This document shows positions 9,368 to 17,664 of a DNA stretch of 64,000 nucleotides, piece by piece (the first letter of the stretch is position 1; each line of letters starts with the position of its first letter). This DNA is from Archangium primigenium (GTDB lineage: Bacteria > Myxococcota > Myxococcia > Myxococcales > Myxococcaceae). The position numbers were made by a program, and so were the translations under genes. The DNA lies in NCBI RefSeq assembly GCF_016904885.1, contig NZ_JADWYI010000001.1, positions 5,642,001 through 5,706,000 on the forward strand, read 5' to 3'. The notes under the pieces are model-generated. The model ran no database searches and had not been told where the DNA came from. It saw nothing but the letters and a program-made list of their open reading frames with translations.

Positions 9368-10129
9368 GTGGCGGACGAGAAGCGCGGCGGACAGGACGAG
9401 GGCGTGGGGCCGTTCGAGTTGGGTCGGAGCTACGACGAGGTGGGACCCGACCTCGGACGTCTCCATGAGGCCTGGCACGCGCGGACGGGCCGGCCGGCCC
9501 TGCGGCTCTACCTCACGGAGCAGATGGACTGGAGGCCCTCGGGGCGGTGGGCGGTGCGGATCGCCTGCCAGCCGCCACCCGGAGACACCTCGGCCGCGCC
9601 CATCACCCTCCAGGTGGATGAAGCGCCTCCGGGCGTGCCCACGAAGGAGTTGGCGAACGTGCTGGTGCTGACGTCCGCCGCGCTCACCCGCGTGGAGGGC
9701 AATGCCCGGCTCGGCGCCCACCTGGGCTCGGGACGCGATGGCGGACCTTCCTCATCGAGGCGACTCCGGGGGCGCCTGCCCCTGGCACTCGCCCTGCTGG
9801 CGGGAGGAACCCTGTTGGCGCGGCCGCACATGTCTCAGGTCTGGGAACACAGGGCGGGCGGAGAGGCGCTCCGGGATGAGCACAGGTTGATGTACCTGGG
9901 GAACGCGGACCCGCTGGCAACGCTCGGCTATCCCATGCCGGACAAGCCCTTCCGCCATCAGGCCGTGCCGCCTTGTGTGCGCAGGAAGGTGGTCGTGGAG
10001 ATCAACGGCGGATGCTGGGTGGAGGTCGCCCAGAAGCCGCCCTGCGACGAGGACCAGGCCGAGCACCAGGGCAAGTGCTACATGCCCAAGGCGAAGCCGC
10101 CCGCCGAGCCCCGTGCCGTGGAGCCCTGA
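9368..10129 (+). CDS. Membrane protein with the Cys-rich tail of myxobacterial kinases but no kinase domain
   Basis: Protein of 253 residues. The first 125 residues form an uncharacterised soluble domain, followed by a Ser/Arg-rich linker, one transmembrane segment (PLALALLAGGTLLA) and an extracytoplasmic tail. The tail (PPCVRRKVVVEINGGCW...PPCDEDQ...GKCYMPK) has four cysteines in a pattern I associate with the C-termini of myxobacterial Hanks-type Ser/Thr kinases. No kinase motifs are present. The GTG start has GGGAGGG 7 nt upstream; an alternative start 24 nt earlier lacks such a site. Role unknown; it could be a regulatory partner of a kinase. Confidence 0.75.
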   Translation: MADEKRGGQDEGVGPFELGRSYDEVGPDLGRLHEAWHARTGRPALRLYLTEQMDWRPSGRWAVRIACQPPPGDTSAAPITLQVDEAPPGVPTKELANVLVLTSAALTRVEGNARLGAHLGSGRDGGPSSSRRLRGRLPLALALLAGGTLLARPHMSQVWEHRAGGEALRDEHRLMYLGNADPLATLGYPMPDKPFRHQAVPPCVRRKVVVEINGGCWVEVAQKPPCDEDQAEHQGKCYMPKAKPPAEPRAVEP

Positions 10130-10304
10130 CGACGGTGCCTCCCGCTCCTGTCCTCGCGTTCCCCGCGATGCTCCACGGCTCCATTGGTGCCATCCGGCGT
10201 CAGGTGAGAACGCAGGGCCAACAATGGGCGAGGGCGTATCTCGAGACCGGGGGTTTCACCCTTCCCCGGCGATGGTCCAGGTGCCATCTGAAGAGCCCTT
10301 GGTG

Positions 10305-10934
10305 ATGCATTCGGCGGCCGAGTTCGAATTCATGGACCGTCCGAGTTGGCGGCTCCACATGTTCGTCGACGTCTTCATGGAACTGGCGGAAGGCGTTCCG
10401 GACAATCAGCGGCAGCGTGTCGAGGAATCCTTCGAGACCTTCTGCCTGGGAACACCGTGGGGCGCGCTCTACCATGCCATCTCCCCTCCCCCGCAACGAG
10501 ACGCGGAGCACATGGCCACGCGTCTCGCCGCGCTGCTGCGCTTCTGGGACGTGCTCCAGGGGCCCCGCTACGCGTACAGGGTTCCCGACACCCACCACAC
10601 CCTCGATGCACTCATCGCGTACATCTACGGCCTCACCCTGGAGGCGTGGTGCCCTCGCGAATCGGCCTCGGTGCGCGAGCACCTGGCGCGGACCGTGGAG
10701 CACATGGCCCGAGCGACCCGTGAGGACTGCTTGGAAGCCATCCTCCGGGTGGCGCCCTCCTTGGTCCGGATGAACACGGACCTCCAGAACCGCGAGCGAC
10801 TCACCGATCCCGTCTTCCTGCGCGAGGGGCTCGCCGCGCTCTCGCCTGGAGACTTCGCCTCGCTCTCCAGCGCCGACCGCTACGCGGTGAACGGACAGCT
10901 CTACGCCTGGGACAGGGCCCTGGGACGGCGTTGA
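10305..10934 (+). CDS. Hypothetical protein, 209 aa
   Basis: Not recognised. A soluble, mostly helical protein with many acidic and aromatic residues (MDRPSWRLHMFVDVFMELAEGVP; DVLQGPRYAYRVPDTHHTLDAL) and no signal peptide or membrane segment. It follows the previous gene by about 175 bp on the same strand and has codon use typical of the high-GC genome, which supports it being real. The start is uncertain: ATG 10305 is given, but in-frame ATG 10272 is possible and neither has a strong ribosome-binding site. Confidence 0.65.
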   Translation: MHSAAEFEFMDRPSWRLHMFVDVFMELAEGVPDNQRQRVEESFETFCLGTPWGALYHAISPPPQRDAEHMATRLAALLRFWDVLQGPRYAYRVPDTHHTLDALIAYIYGLTLEAWCPRESASVREHLARTVEHMARATREDCLEAILRVAPSLVRMNTDLQNRERLTDPVFLREGLAALSPGDFASLSSADRYAVNGQLYAWDRALGRR

Positions 10935-11010
10935 CCCCGCGCGCATCGGGTTGCGCCAGGACGCCTCCGGGTCTTATGAGCATGGGCGCGGTGAACCCGG
11001 GAGCGCGTGA

Positions 11011-11643
11011 ATGAAGCCCGTGAAGATCGACATTTTCTCCGACGTCGTGTGCCCGTGGTGCCTCATCGGCACCGAGCGGCTGAACAAGGTCCTCGTGTCC
11101 CAGGGCCTGCGGGAGACGGCCCAGGTGCGCTACCACGCGTTCATGCTGCGGCCGGATGCTCCCGAGGGCGGCACCCACCTGCGCGAGGAGCTGCGGGCCA
11201 AGTACGGCGCGGATCCCCAGGCCATGTTCGCCCGGGTCGAGGCCGCCGCGCGCGAGAGCGGCCTCGCGCTCGACCTGTCCCGGCAGACCATGAGCTACCC
11301 CACCGTGCGCGCCCACACGCTCCTGCGCCACGCCCACGCCAAGGGCACCCAGGAGGCCCTGGCCCGCGCGCTCTTCGAGGCGCACTTCCACGACGCGCTC
11401 GACATCTCCTCGCCGGACGTGCTCCAGCGCCTCGCGCGCGCGCACGGCTTCACCGACGAGGAGACGCTCCGGATCCTCCAGGACACCGAGGAGCTGGCCA
11501 CCACCCGCGCCGACGCCGACGAGGCCCGTCAGCAAGGCATCCAGGGCGTGCCCTTCTTCATCTTCAATGATCGCCTCGCCCTGTCCGGGGCCCAGCCGGA
11601 GAACGTCTTCCGCGAGGCCCTGCGGCAAGCGCTCCAGGAATAA
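11011..11643 (+). CDS. DsbA family oxidoreductase (FrnE-like)
   Basis: Cytoplasmic thioredoxin-fold protein of 210 residues. The redox motif CPWC is at residues 14-17 (IDIFSDVVCPWCLIG), followed by a long helical insertion and the cis-proline loop GVPFFIFNDRLALSGAQ, as in the FrnE/2-hydroxychromene-2-carboxylate isomerase branch. There is no signal peptide, so it probably acts in the cytosol as a disulfide isomerase or in redox stress rather than in periplasmic folding. GGGAG is 7 nt upstream of the ATG. Substrate not predictable. Confidence 0.92.
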   Translation: MKPVKIDIFSDVVCPWCLIGTERLNKVLVSQGLRETAQVRYHAFMLRPDAPEGGTHLREELRAKYGADPQAMFARVEAAARESGLALDLSRQTMSYPTVRAHTLLRHAHAKGTQEALARALFEAHFHDALDISSPDVLQRLARAHGFTDEETLRILQDTEELATTRADADEARQQGIQGVPFFIFNDRLALSGAQPENVFREALRQALQE

Positions 11644-11774
11644 GGCGAAATCGCCGCGCCTCGGAGGGCATGCGGCCACTCGGGCCCGCGCGGAGGCCTG
11701 GGCGGACGGTGGCTACCTTGGCTCCCACCACCGGACGATGCCCGCGCACGTCCGGCCACGAGGGGGGCGCACGG

Positions 11775-12641
11775 ATGAACGGGCTCGGCCACAAGGCAGC
11801 GCGACTCAAGGAGCAAGGCGATCAACTCGGGGAGCGGGCCTTGCGCCACCCCTGGGTGGAGAAGCTCGCCCGCCTGGGTTACCTGGCCAAGGGCGTGGTG
11901 TACGCCGTGGTGGGTGTCCTGGCGCTCCAGGTCGCCTTCGGTCAGGGCGGAGAGATGACGGACACGCGCGGGGCACTGGCCTCGCTGGCGCGGGAGACCT
12001 GGGGCTCGGTGCTGCTCGCGGTGCTCGCGGTGGGGCTGATGGGCTACGTGCTCTGGCGCGTGGTGCAGGCGTGGATGGACCCGGATGACAAGGGCACGGG
12101 GCCCAAGGGGATCGCCGTCCGCGTGGGCTACCTGGTGAGCGCGGGCATCCATGCCTCGCTCGCGCTGGCGGCGCTCAAGCTCGCGGTGGGCGCGGGCGGC
12201 GTGGGCAAGCACGGAGACCAGAGCGCCCAGTCGTGGACGGCGCGCCTGCTGTCGGAGCCCTTCGGTCAGGCGCTCGTGGCGGTGGTGGGCCTGGTCATCG
12301 CGGGCGTGGGGGTGTGGCAGGTGCGCAAGGCGTGGACGGAGAAGTTCCGCGACAAGCTGCGGCTGGGCGAGCTGGACGCCCGGCACGCCGCGTGGGTGAT
12401 GCACGTGTGCAAGGGCGGCATCATGGCCCGGGGCGCCGTGTTCGTGCTGATGGGCGTCTTCTTCCTGCTGGCGGCGCTGCGCTCCAACCCGCGCGAGGCG
12501 CGGGGCCTGGATGGCGCGCTGGCGGCGCTCGCCGAGCAGCCCCATGGCACGGTGCTGCTGGCGATCGCGGCGGCGGGACTCGTGGCCTACGCGGTGTACA
12601 TGGCCGTGGTGTCCCGCTACCGCCGCTTCGTCGACGCCTAG
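11775..12641 (+). CDS. DUF1206 family integral membrane protein
   Basis: Protein of 288 residues built from three copies of a two-helix DUF1206 unit. Each copy opens with a basic amphipathic stretch followed by the pattern RxGYLAKGVVYAVVGVLAL / RVGYLVSAGIHASLALAAL / KGGIMARGAVFVLMGVFFL, giving six transmembrane helices. The start follows AGGGGGG. Function is unknown in the family. Its TAG stop overlaps the stop of the convergent VWA gene in a shared CTAG. Confidence 0.9.
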   Translation: MNGLGHKAARLKEQGDQLGERALRHPWVEKLARLGYLAKGVVYAVVGVLALQVAFGQGGEMTDTRGALASLARETWGSVLLAVLAVGLMGYVLWRVVQAWMDPDDKGTGPKGIAVRVGYLVSAGIHASLALAALKLAVGAGGVGKHGDQSAQSWTARLLSEPFGQALVAVVGLVIAGVGVWQVRKAWTEKFRDKLRLGELDARHAAWVMHVCKGGIMARGAVFVLMGVFFLLAALRSNPREARGLDGALAALAEQPHGTVLLAIAAAGLVAYAVYMAVVSRYRRFVDA

Positions 12642-13861
12642 TACTTGAGACCAAAGGCCGCGGCCTTGGCCTTCACGCCGCTCATGACGCTGGCGTCGAA
12701 GGCGTCGTCCTTGTCCGCCACGTTCTTGGCGCGCCAGCTGTCGCGCTGCTCGGCGAGCGTGGCCGCGCGGGCCTCCAGCGCCTTGCGCTCCTCGGCGAGC
12801 TGCTGGACCTTCTGCTGGCGGGCCGGGGCGTCCAGGGCGCGCAGCTCGGGCGGCAGCTCGTCGTCCTTGACGCCCGCGAGCGCGTCGGGCCGCGCCGTCA
12901 GGTCCACCGCGCCGCCCACCGCCGCGGGTGCGCTGCTCACCGCCGCCGGGGCCGCCGCGCCCCCGCCCTCGCTCGCGCCGCGCGTCTTCTTGAGGAACTG
13001 GATGCGCTCGGCCGCGGCCTCGGGGGCCAGGGTCGCCATCTGTTCGGCGCGGGCCGCGTTCATCGCCCGCACCTCGCGCCGCCCGGCGTAGAGCACCTTG
13101 CCGGCCAGCTCCGCGTTCACCTTGGCCAGCTCGGCGTCATAGGGCGTCGCCACCGCCACCATGCCGCCGGACTGCGCCAGCGACTCGTAGCGCCCGTCCG
13201 TCGTCTTCGCGGCGTACTTCCACGCCGTCTCCGTCTCGCCGTCGTCGCCGCAGCGCACCGTGTTCACCACGATGTGCTTGTCCGCCGCCTTCTTCACCCA
13301 CGTCTTGAAGTCCCAGCCGTCCTGGCGCGCGGCGGGAGGCGCATCGCCCACCAGGAAGAGCAGCTTCATGGTCTCGCGGCGCTCGTCCCAGGACAGCTTG
13401 GACACGGCCTCGCCGAGCCCCCGCCCCACGTGCTCGGGCGTGTCGCCGCCGCCGTCCGCCTCGAGCTTGCGCAGCTCGGTGAACACGCTGTCCAGATCCT
13501 CGGTGAGCTCGAAGCGCCGGGTGACGTAGGTGTCTCCCTCGTCCCGGTAGGCCACCAGGCCCACGCGCACCCGGGGGGTGGGCTTGCCCTGGGCGATGCG
13601 CGAGGCGATGGAGAAGATCTTCTGCTTGGCGCCGTCGAGCAGCCCGCCCATGGAGCCCGTGGTGTCCAGCACGAAGACCAGGTCGATGCGCGGCCGCGAG
13701 TCCTGCGCGGGCTGTTGCGGCGCCTTGGGGAGCACGGGCTTCTTCATGGGCTCGGCCACCGGGGCGGGCTTGGGCGTCTCCGCGAAGGCCAGAGGAAGGG
13801 CGAGCGTGGAGAGGGCGAGCGCGGCCCCGGCGAGGGGGCGCGAGAAGGGCTTCAAGGTCAT
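12638..13861 (-). CDS. Secreted von Willebrand factor type A domain protein
   Basis: Protein of 407 residues with a signal peptide (cleavage near ALPLAFA-ET), a Pro/Lys-rich spacer and a VWA domain in about residues 58-250. The metal-ion-dependent adhesion site is intact: DTTGSMGG, a later threonine in GGGDTPEHV, and VGDAPP. The C-terminal third is Ala/Glu-rich and likely coiled-coil (RQQKVQQLAEERKALEARAATLAEQRDSW). A periplasmic or outer-surface adhesion/assembly role is plausible. The start ATG gives MTLKPFSRPLAGAAL, a normal signal sequence. Confidence 0.88.
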   Translation of the reverse strand: MTLKPFSRPLAGAALALSTLALPLAFAETPKPAPVAEPMKKPVLPKAPQQPAQDSRPRIDLVFVLDTTGSMGGLLDGAKQKIFSIASRIAQGKPTPRVRVGLVAYRDEGDTYVTRRFELTEDLDSVFTELRKLEADGGGDTPEHVGRGLGEAVSKLSWDERRETMKLLFLVGDAPPAARQDGWDFKTWVKKAADKHIVVNTVRCGDDGETETAWKYAAKTTDGRYESLAQSGGMVAVATPYDAELAKVNAELAGKVLYAGRREVRAMNAARAEQMATLAPEAAAERIQFLKKTRGASEGGGAAAPAAVSSAPAAVGGAVDLTARPDALAGVKDDELPPELRALDAPARQQKVQQLAEERKALEARAATLAEQRDSWRAKNVADKDDAFDASVMSGVKAKAAAFGLKY

Positions 13862-13953
13862 GGTGGGAGGTCCGGGTCGAGCCGCCAGCCGTCAGGGCCG
13901 TCAGCGGGAGTGAGGGCTGTAACGGACGGGCCGCGCGGCGGATCTACCGCCGG

Positions 13954-13983
13954 TTGACGAAAAGACACCCGGGGGTTTATAGG
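13954..13983 (+). promoter_or_regulatory. Possible promoter of the MFS transporter gene
   Basis: TTGACG (13954-13959), 18 bp, TATAGG (13978-13983), in the intergenic region 16 bp before ATG 13999. No clear Shine-Dalgarno site follows, so the mRNA leader would be very short. Confidence 0.4.
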
Positions 13984-13998
13984 TCGCTTGACCAACTT

Positions 13999-15237
13999 AT
14001 GAAGACCTCGCTGACGACGCCCCGGAAGCTCGGCCTGCTCACGAGCCTCTACCTCTCGCAGGGGTTGCCCTATGGCTTCTTCACCCAGGCGCTGCCGGTG
14101 CTGTTGCGCGAGCAGGGCCTGTCCCTGCCGGCCATCGGGATGACGCACCTGTTGGCCCTGCCCTGGGCGCTCAAGTTCCTCTGGGCGCCGTGGATGGACC
14201 GGTACGGCTCGGAGACGTGGGGGCGGCGGCGCGGCTACATCCTGCCCTTGCAGGCGCTGTCGGCGGCGTTGCTGCTGGGGCTGGGGCTGTCCGAGGGCAC
14301 GGTGGGCATGCCGGTGTTGATGGGGGCGGTGCTGCTCGTCAACCTGCTGGCGGCCACGCAGGACGTGGCGACGGACGGGCTGGCGGTGGAGCTGCTCGCG
14401 CCGGCCGAGCGGGGCTGGGGCAACGGCATCCAGGTGGCGGGCTACCGCGTGGGGATGATCCTCGGGGGCGGGCTGATGCTGCTCGTCTTCGCGCGGCTGG
14501 GCTGGCGCCCCACCCTGTGGAGCCTGGGCGCGATGCTGCTCGTCGCCACGGTGCCGGTGGCGCTCTTCCGCGAGCCACGCGGCCCACCGCCCGCCGCCCG
14601 CGCCGCGAGCGCGTGGCGCTGGCTGGGCGAGTCGCTGGCGTACTGGGGCCGTCGGCCCGGCATGGGGGCGTGGTTCACCCTGCTCGTGCTCTTCAAGGCG
14701 GGCGAGAGCATGGCGTCGGGCATGGTGCGCACCTTCCTGGTGGACGTGGGGCTGGGCCTGGAGCAGGTGGGCTGGATGCTCGGCTTCGTGGGCTTCACCA
14801 CGGGGCTGCTCGGGGCACTGGGCGGCGGCGCGCTGGTGAACCGGCTGGGCCACCGGCGGGCGCTGCTCGTCTTCGGCACCTTCCAGGCGGTGGCCGTGGG
14901 CCTCTATGCCCTGGCGGCGCGGGGGGGCGCGTCGCTGCCGGTGCTCGCGCTCGTGTGCGGCGTGGAGCACCTGGCCAGCGGCATGGCCACCGCCGCGCTG
15001 TTCACCGGGATGATGGACCTGTGCCGCCCGGAGCACGCCGCCTCGGACTACACGCTCCAGGCCTCGCTGGTGGTGCTGGCCACGGGCAGCGCGGCGGCGG
15101 TGAGCGGCTGGAGCGCCGAGGCGCTGGGCTACGCGGCGCACTTCACGCTCGCGGCGGCGGTGTGTGCCCTGGCGGTGGCGTGGGTGGCGGCGACGGTGCG
15201 GCCCGGGACATTGGCGCACCCGGACGTGGCGCCCTGA
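13999..15237 (+). CDS. MFS transporter (AmpG / RhtX-FptX-like)
   Basis: Inner-membrane carrier of 412 residues with 12 predicted helices in two halves. The opening LYLSQGLPYGFFTQALPVLLREQGLSL, the ALPWALKFLWAPWMDRYGS segment and the loop NLLAATQDVATDGLAVE are the signature of the AmpG muropeptide permease / RhtX siderophore-import branch. It would import a cell-wall turnover product or a small metal chelate by proton symport. The start at MKTSLTTPRKLG matches the family N-terminus; the upstream in-frame extension overlaps the candidate promoter. No siderophore or peptidoglycan-recycling gene is adjacent to tell which. Confidence 0.87.
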   Translation: MKTSLTTPRKLGLLTSLYLSQGLPYGFFTQALPVLLREQGLSLPAIGMTHLLALPWALKFLWAPWMDRYGSETWGRRRGYILPLQALSAALLLGLGLSEGTVGMPVLMGAVLLVNLLAATQDVATDGLAVELLAPAERGWGNGIQVAGYRVGMILGGGLMLLVFARLGWRPTLWSLGAMLLVATVPVALFREPRGPPPAARAASAWRWLGESLAYWGRRPGMGAWFTLLVLFKAGESMASGMVRTFLVDVGLGLEQVGWMLGFVGFTTGLLGALGGGALVNRLGHRRALLVFGTFQAVAVGLYALAARGGASLPVLALVCGVEHLASGMATAALFTGMMDLCRPEHAASDYTLQASLVVLATGSAAAVSGWSAEALGYAAHFTLAAAVCALAVAWVAATVRPGTLAHPDVAP

Positions 15238-15318
15238 TATGAAGCACATGAAGTGACGGAGAGCCACGTCAGCGGATCAATCCCACTCTAGATGCTGGCC
15301 GTGCTCCTGCGGCTATGC

Positions 15319-15702
15319 TCAAAACGTTCCGGCGTCCATATCCTCCAGGGCCATTTCTGCGCGGCCACGGTAGAAGGGCACGACCTCCACGGAGAGAACG
15401 TCACGCATTTGTTGACGTGCTCCATCGAGGTTCCCTTGATCCCGCAGGCGGTAGGCTCGGTGCAGAGCATCCCCATACCGAATCCCCCCGTCCCGGATGC
15501 GCTGGCGGATCTCCCGGAGCAACGTCGTAGCGGTGGATCGACTGTACAGAGCGCTTTCAGCGTCCCGCTGGCAGATGGCCACTTGCAGCCCGGTCCGAGT
15601 AAGAAGGGCGCGCGTTTCGTCTGTGAGTTCTAACGGGGTGCCCCGATCAAGAACCTGCTGCGCCAATGCTCGCAGATCATCCCAGTCTGTTTCTTCCGTC
15701 AT
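15319..15702 (-). CDS. DUSAM (DUF2379-type) protein
   Basis: Cytoplasmic protein of 127 residues, opening MTEETDWDDLRALAQQVLDRG and continuing LELTDETRALLTRTGLQVAI...TTLLREIRQRIRDG, a layout I recognise as the DUSAM domain, a myxobacteria-specific family of unknown function. GGAGGAG lies 8 nt before the ATG. It starts 4 nt after the stop of the upstream Cys-rich lipoprotein, so the two are almost certainly co-transcribed and perhaps translationally coupled. GC content is lower than in flanking core genes. An immunity or antitoxin-like role for the lipoprotein partner is possible but unproven. Confidence 0.78.
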   Translation of the reverse strand: MTEETDWDDLRALAQQVLDRGTPLELTDETRALLTRTGLQVAICQRDAESALYSRSTATTLLREIRQRIRDGGIRYGDALHRAYRLRDQGNLDGARQQMRDVLSVEVVPFYRGRAEMALEDMDAGTF

Positions 15703-15706
15703 GCGC

Positions 15707-16114
15707 CTATCTCCTCCTGCGCCGGTCACACCTATTGAAGGGCCAATCACCCTGTTGCCCCTCGCAGTATCGCAGGCAATCATCACATCTACCCGACCAC
15801 CCCTCTTGCTGGCAGTCGTAGTAGTACCGCATGCAACGCTGTTTCCACTCCGGCAGGGAAGCGTTATTGGCGAAGTCGTCTTCGTCCTCGTCCACATCGG
15901 AGCGCACGGCTCTCAGCACCTGCTCGACCTCGGAGGGAGAGGCGCCACAAGCCCCCAACGGCTCATAGGGGTGTTTCTTGATACAGCACACCATCGTGGA
16001 GTCTCCCGGTCGGCAGTCTGCTGGGCCCAAGGCAGCAGTCCCAGCCGAGCAACCCGACGCGAGCACCCCCCACACCACTACCCCGAGGCGAAAGGCAAAA
16101 TGCAAGTTTTCCAT
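15707..16114 (-). CDS. Cysteine-rich lipoprotein, 135 aa
   Basis: A lipoprotein signal peptide with lipobox VLASGC is followed by a small domain with many cysteines: CRPGDSTMVCCIKKHPYEPL, then CMRYYYDCQQEGWSGRCDDC and LRYCEGQQGDWPFNRC. Paired CxxC-like spacings suggest disulfides or a metal site. The start MENLHFAFRLG gives a proper signal; an in-frame ATG 27 nt earlier would spoil it. It is directly upstream of the DUSAM gene. Small polymorphic lipoproteins beside a cytosolic partner recall the SitA/SitI toxin-immunity cassettes of Myxococcus, but no toxin domain is recognisable here. Confidence 0.75.
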   Translation of the reverse strand: MENLHFAFRLGVVVWGVLASGCSAGTAALGPADCRPGDSTMVCCIKKHPYEPLGACGASPSEVEQVLRAVRSDVDEDEDDFANNASLPEWKQRCMRYYYDCQQEGWSGRCDDCLRYCEGQQGDWPFNRCDRRRRR

Positions 16115-16234
16115 GCCGCCAAGGCTAAGGCAGTCAACCATGGGACGCCAGAACCGGACAGGGGGTGACGGGCTGGCCGCAGTGGGATTCGGGAAGCATG
16201 GTTCAACCGATGTAGACGCCCCCAACTCCATTCG

Positions 16235-16579
16235 TCACTCGACGCGCGACCCGGATGCCTCGAGGATGTTTTGAATCCAGTACTCCACCCCCGGGCGGCT
16301 CTTCGTCTCACGGCAGATGGCATCGAGGCCGGCGAGGATTTGCCTGGCTTCTGACTCCAACGCATCGAGCTCCGCCGCTCCTTCAGCCCATACCTCCCCG
16401 TGATGGAGGAGCGGCAACAGGCGAAGACCCCGGCGCTCAAGTGCCAACGAGCCCCAGAAGAGCTGGCGGGCCGTTTCGGGTCCCGCAAGCTCATTGAACG
16501 GCGGAGCCATCCCCTCATCGAGGAAGGTGGGCGGACTTTCCGGATCCTCACGCCGGTAGGCAGAGACATTGAGGCTCAT
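16235..16579 (-). CDS. Hypothetical protein, 114 aa
   Basis: Not recognised. A soluble, helical protein opening [17 protein letters not shown] with FLDEGMAPPFNELAGPETARQ and an acidic second half (EGAAELDALESEARQILAGLDAIC). Its ATG overlaps the stop of the beta-lactamase-fold gene (ATGA), so it is translationally coupled to that gene. A gap of 120 bp separates it from the Cys-rich lipoprotein. Lower GC than the genes upstream suggests it belongs to the same accessory islet as the lipoprotein/DUSAM pair. Confidence 0.7.
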   Translation of the reverse strand: MSLNVSAYRREDPESPPTFLDEGMAPPFNELAGPETARQLFWGSLALERRGLRLLPLLHHGEVWAEGAAELDALESEARQILAGLDAICRETKSRPGVEYWIQNILEASGSRVE

Positions 16580-17664
16580 CGGTACAACAGCTCCAGGAGC
16601 GCCGCGCCGAGCGTATTGATCACATCCAGGTCGGCGCGGGTGTTGTTGAGCAGCACCACGCTCTTGCCGTCCTCGGTGTGGACCGACAGCGTCTTGTAGG
16701 CGCCGTTGGAGCCGGTGTTCCAGAACACGCGCCGCGCCCGGCCCCCGAGCGTCCGCGTGCGCACGCGACCGCCGTAGGCATAGTCTTCCTCGGGGACCAC
16801 CACCGTGCCCAGCCGCTCGCGCGAGGCCCGGCTCAACACGTCCCCCCCGATCACGGCCTCCATCAGCCGCAGCAGGTCCGGCGCCGTGGCGTAGAAGCCC
16901 CCCACGCACGTAAGGATGTCGGGCATGGGCGAGACCCGGCTCGCGGGCGTGCGCGTGGGCGTGGGCACGAGGGTGCCGTAGCCCTGGGCCATGCCGGGCA
17001 GCCCCAGGATGTCCCCGTGCAGGATGCCGCTGTCCTCCAGCCGCAGCGGGGCGAACAGCCGCGCGGGGACCGCCTCGCGGTAGGGCTGGTGCGTGACCCG
17101 CTCAAGGATGGCCTGGACCAGGAGCCAGTTGGAGTGCGCGTAGTCGAACCGGGTGCCCGGCTCGAAGACGAGGTCGCCGCTCGCGTACCGGGCCACGGCC
17201 TCGTCCAGTCCGACATCCATGAAGGCCGCCAGCTCCGGCGTCTCGCGCAGGGCGACCGCCAATGCGTTGGGCACCCCGCTGGTGTGCGACAGCAGGTGGT
17301 GCAGCGTGAGCTTCGCGCCCGTGTCCCGCCGGTAGTCCGGCAGGTAGTCCCCGATGGGCGCCGTCAAGGACAGCACGCCCGCGTCCACGAGCTGGAGCAC
17401 GACGATCGACGCGATCCACTTGGACAGCGAGCCCATCTGGTACTTCGTCCCGGGCGTCGAGGGCACGCCCGCCTCGAAGTCCGCCATGCCCTCGCCCCAG
17501 GCGTGCACGACACGGTCGCCCTCCCCCAACAGCACGACGCCGTTGAAGGCCTGGGCCCGGACCAGGGCCTCGGCCTCGTGCCGCGCCCGGCCCCGCCGCG
17601 ACGAACAGGCCGCGCCGGCCAGTCCGAGGGTCCCCACCAGCACCGCGCGCCTCGAGACGCTCAT
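16576..17664 (-). CDS. Serine hydrolase, beta-lactamase/class C-like lipoprotein
   Basis: Protein of 362 residues of the beta-lactamase/DD-peptidase fold. The N-terminus [20 protein letters not shown] carries both a twin-arginine pattern and a lipobox, so it is probably a lipoprotein. The nucleophile motif is S79-L-S-K82. The second motif position reads YAHSN where YSN is common, so the usual Asn is His. The third motif region is [12 protein letters not shown]. Such proteins are esterases or peptidases more often than true beta-lactamases. Both ends overlap neighbours by 4 nt (ATGA), so it sits inside an operon between the acyl-CoA synthetase/GNAT gene and the 114-aa gene. Confidence 0.88.
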   Translation of the reverse strand: MSVSRRAVLVGTLGLAGAACSSRRGRARHEAEALVRAQAFNGVVLLGEGDRVVHAWGEGMADFEAGVPSTPGTKYQMGSLSKWIASIVVLQLVDAGVLSLTAPIGDYLPDYRRDTGAKLTLHHLLSHTSGVPNALAVALRETPELAAFMDVGLDEAVARYASGDLVFEPGTRFDYAHSNWLLVQAILERVTHQPYREAVPARLFAPLRLEDSGILHGDILGLPGMAQGYGTLVPTPTRTPASRVSPMPDILTCVGGFYATAPDLLRLMEAVIGGDVLSRASRERLGTVVVPEEDYAYGGRVRTRTLGGRARRVFWNTGSNGAYKTLSVHTEDGKSVVLLNNTRADLDVINTLGAALLELLYR

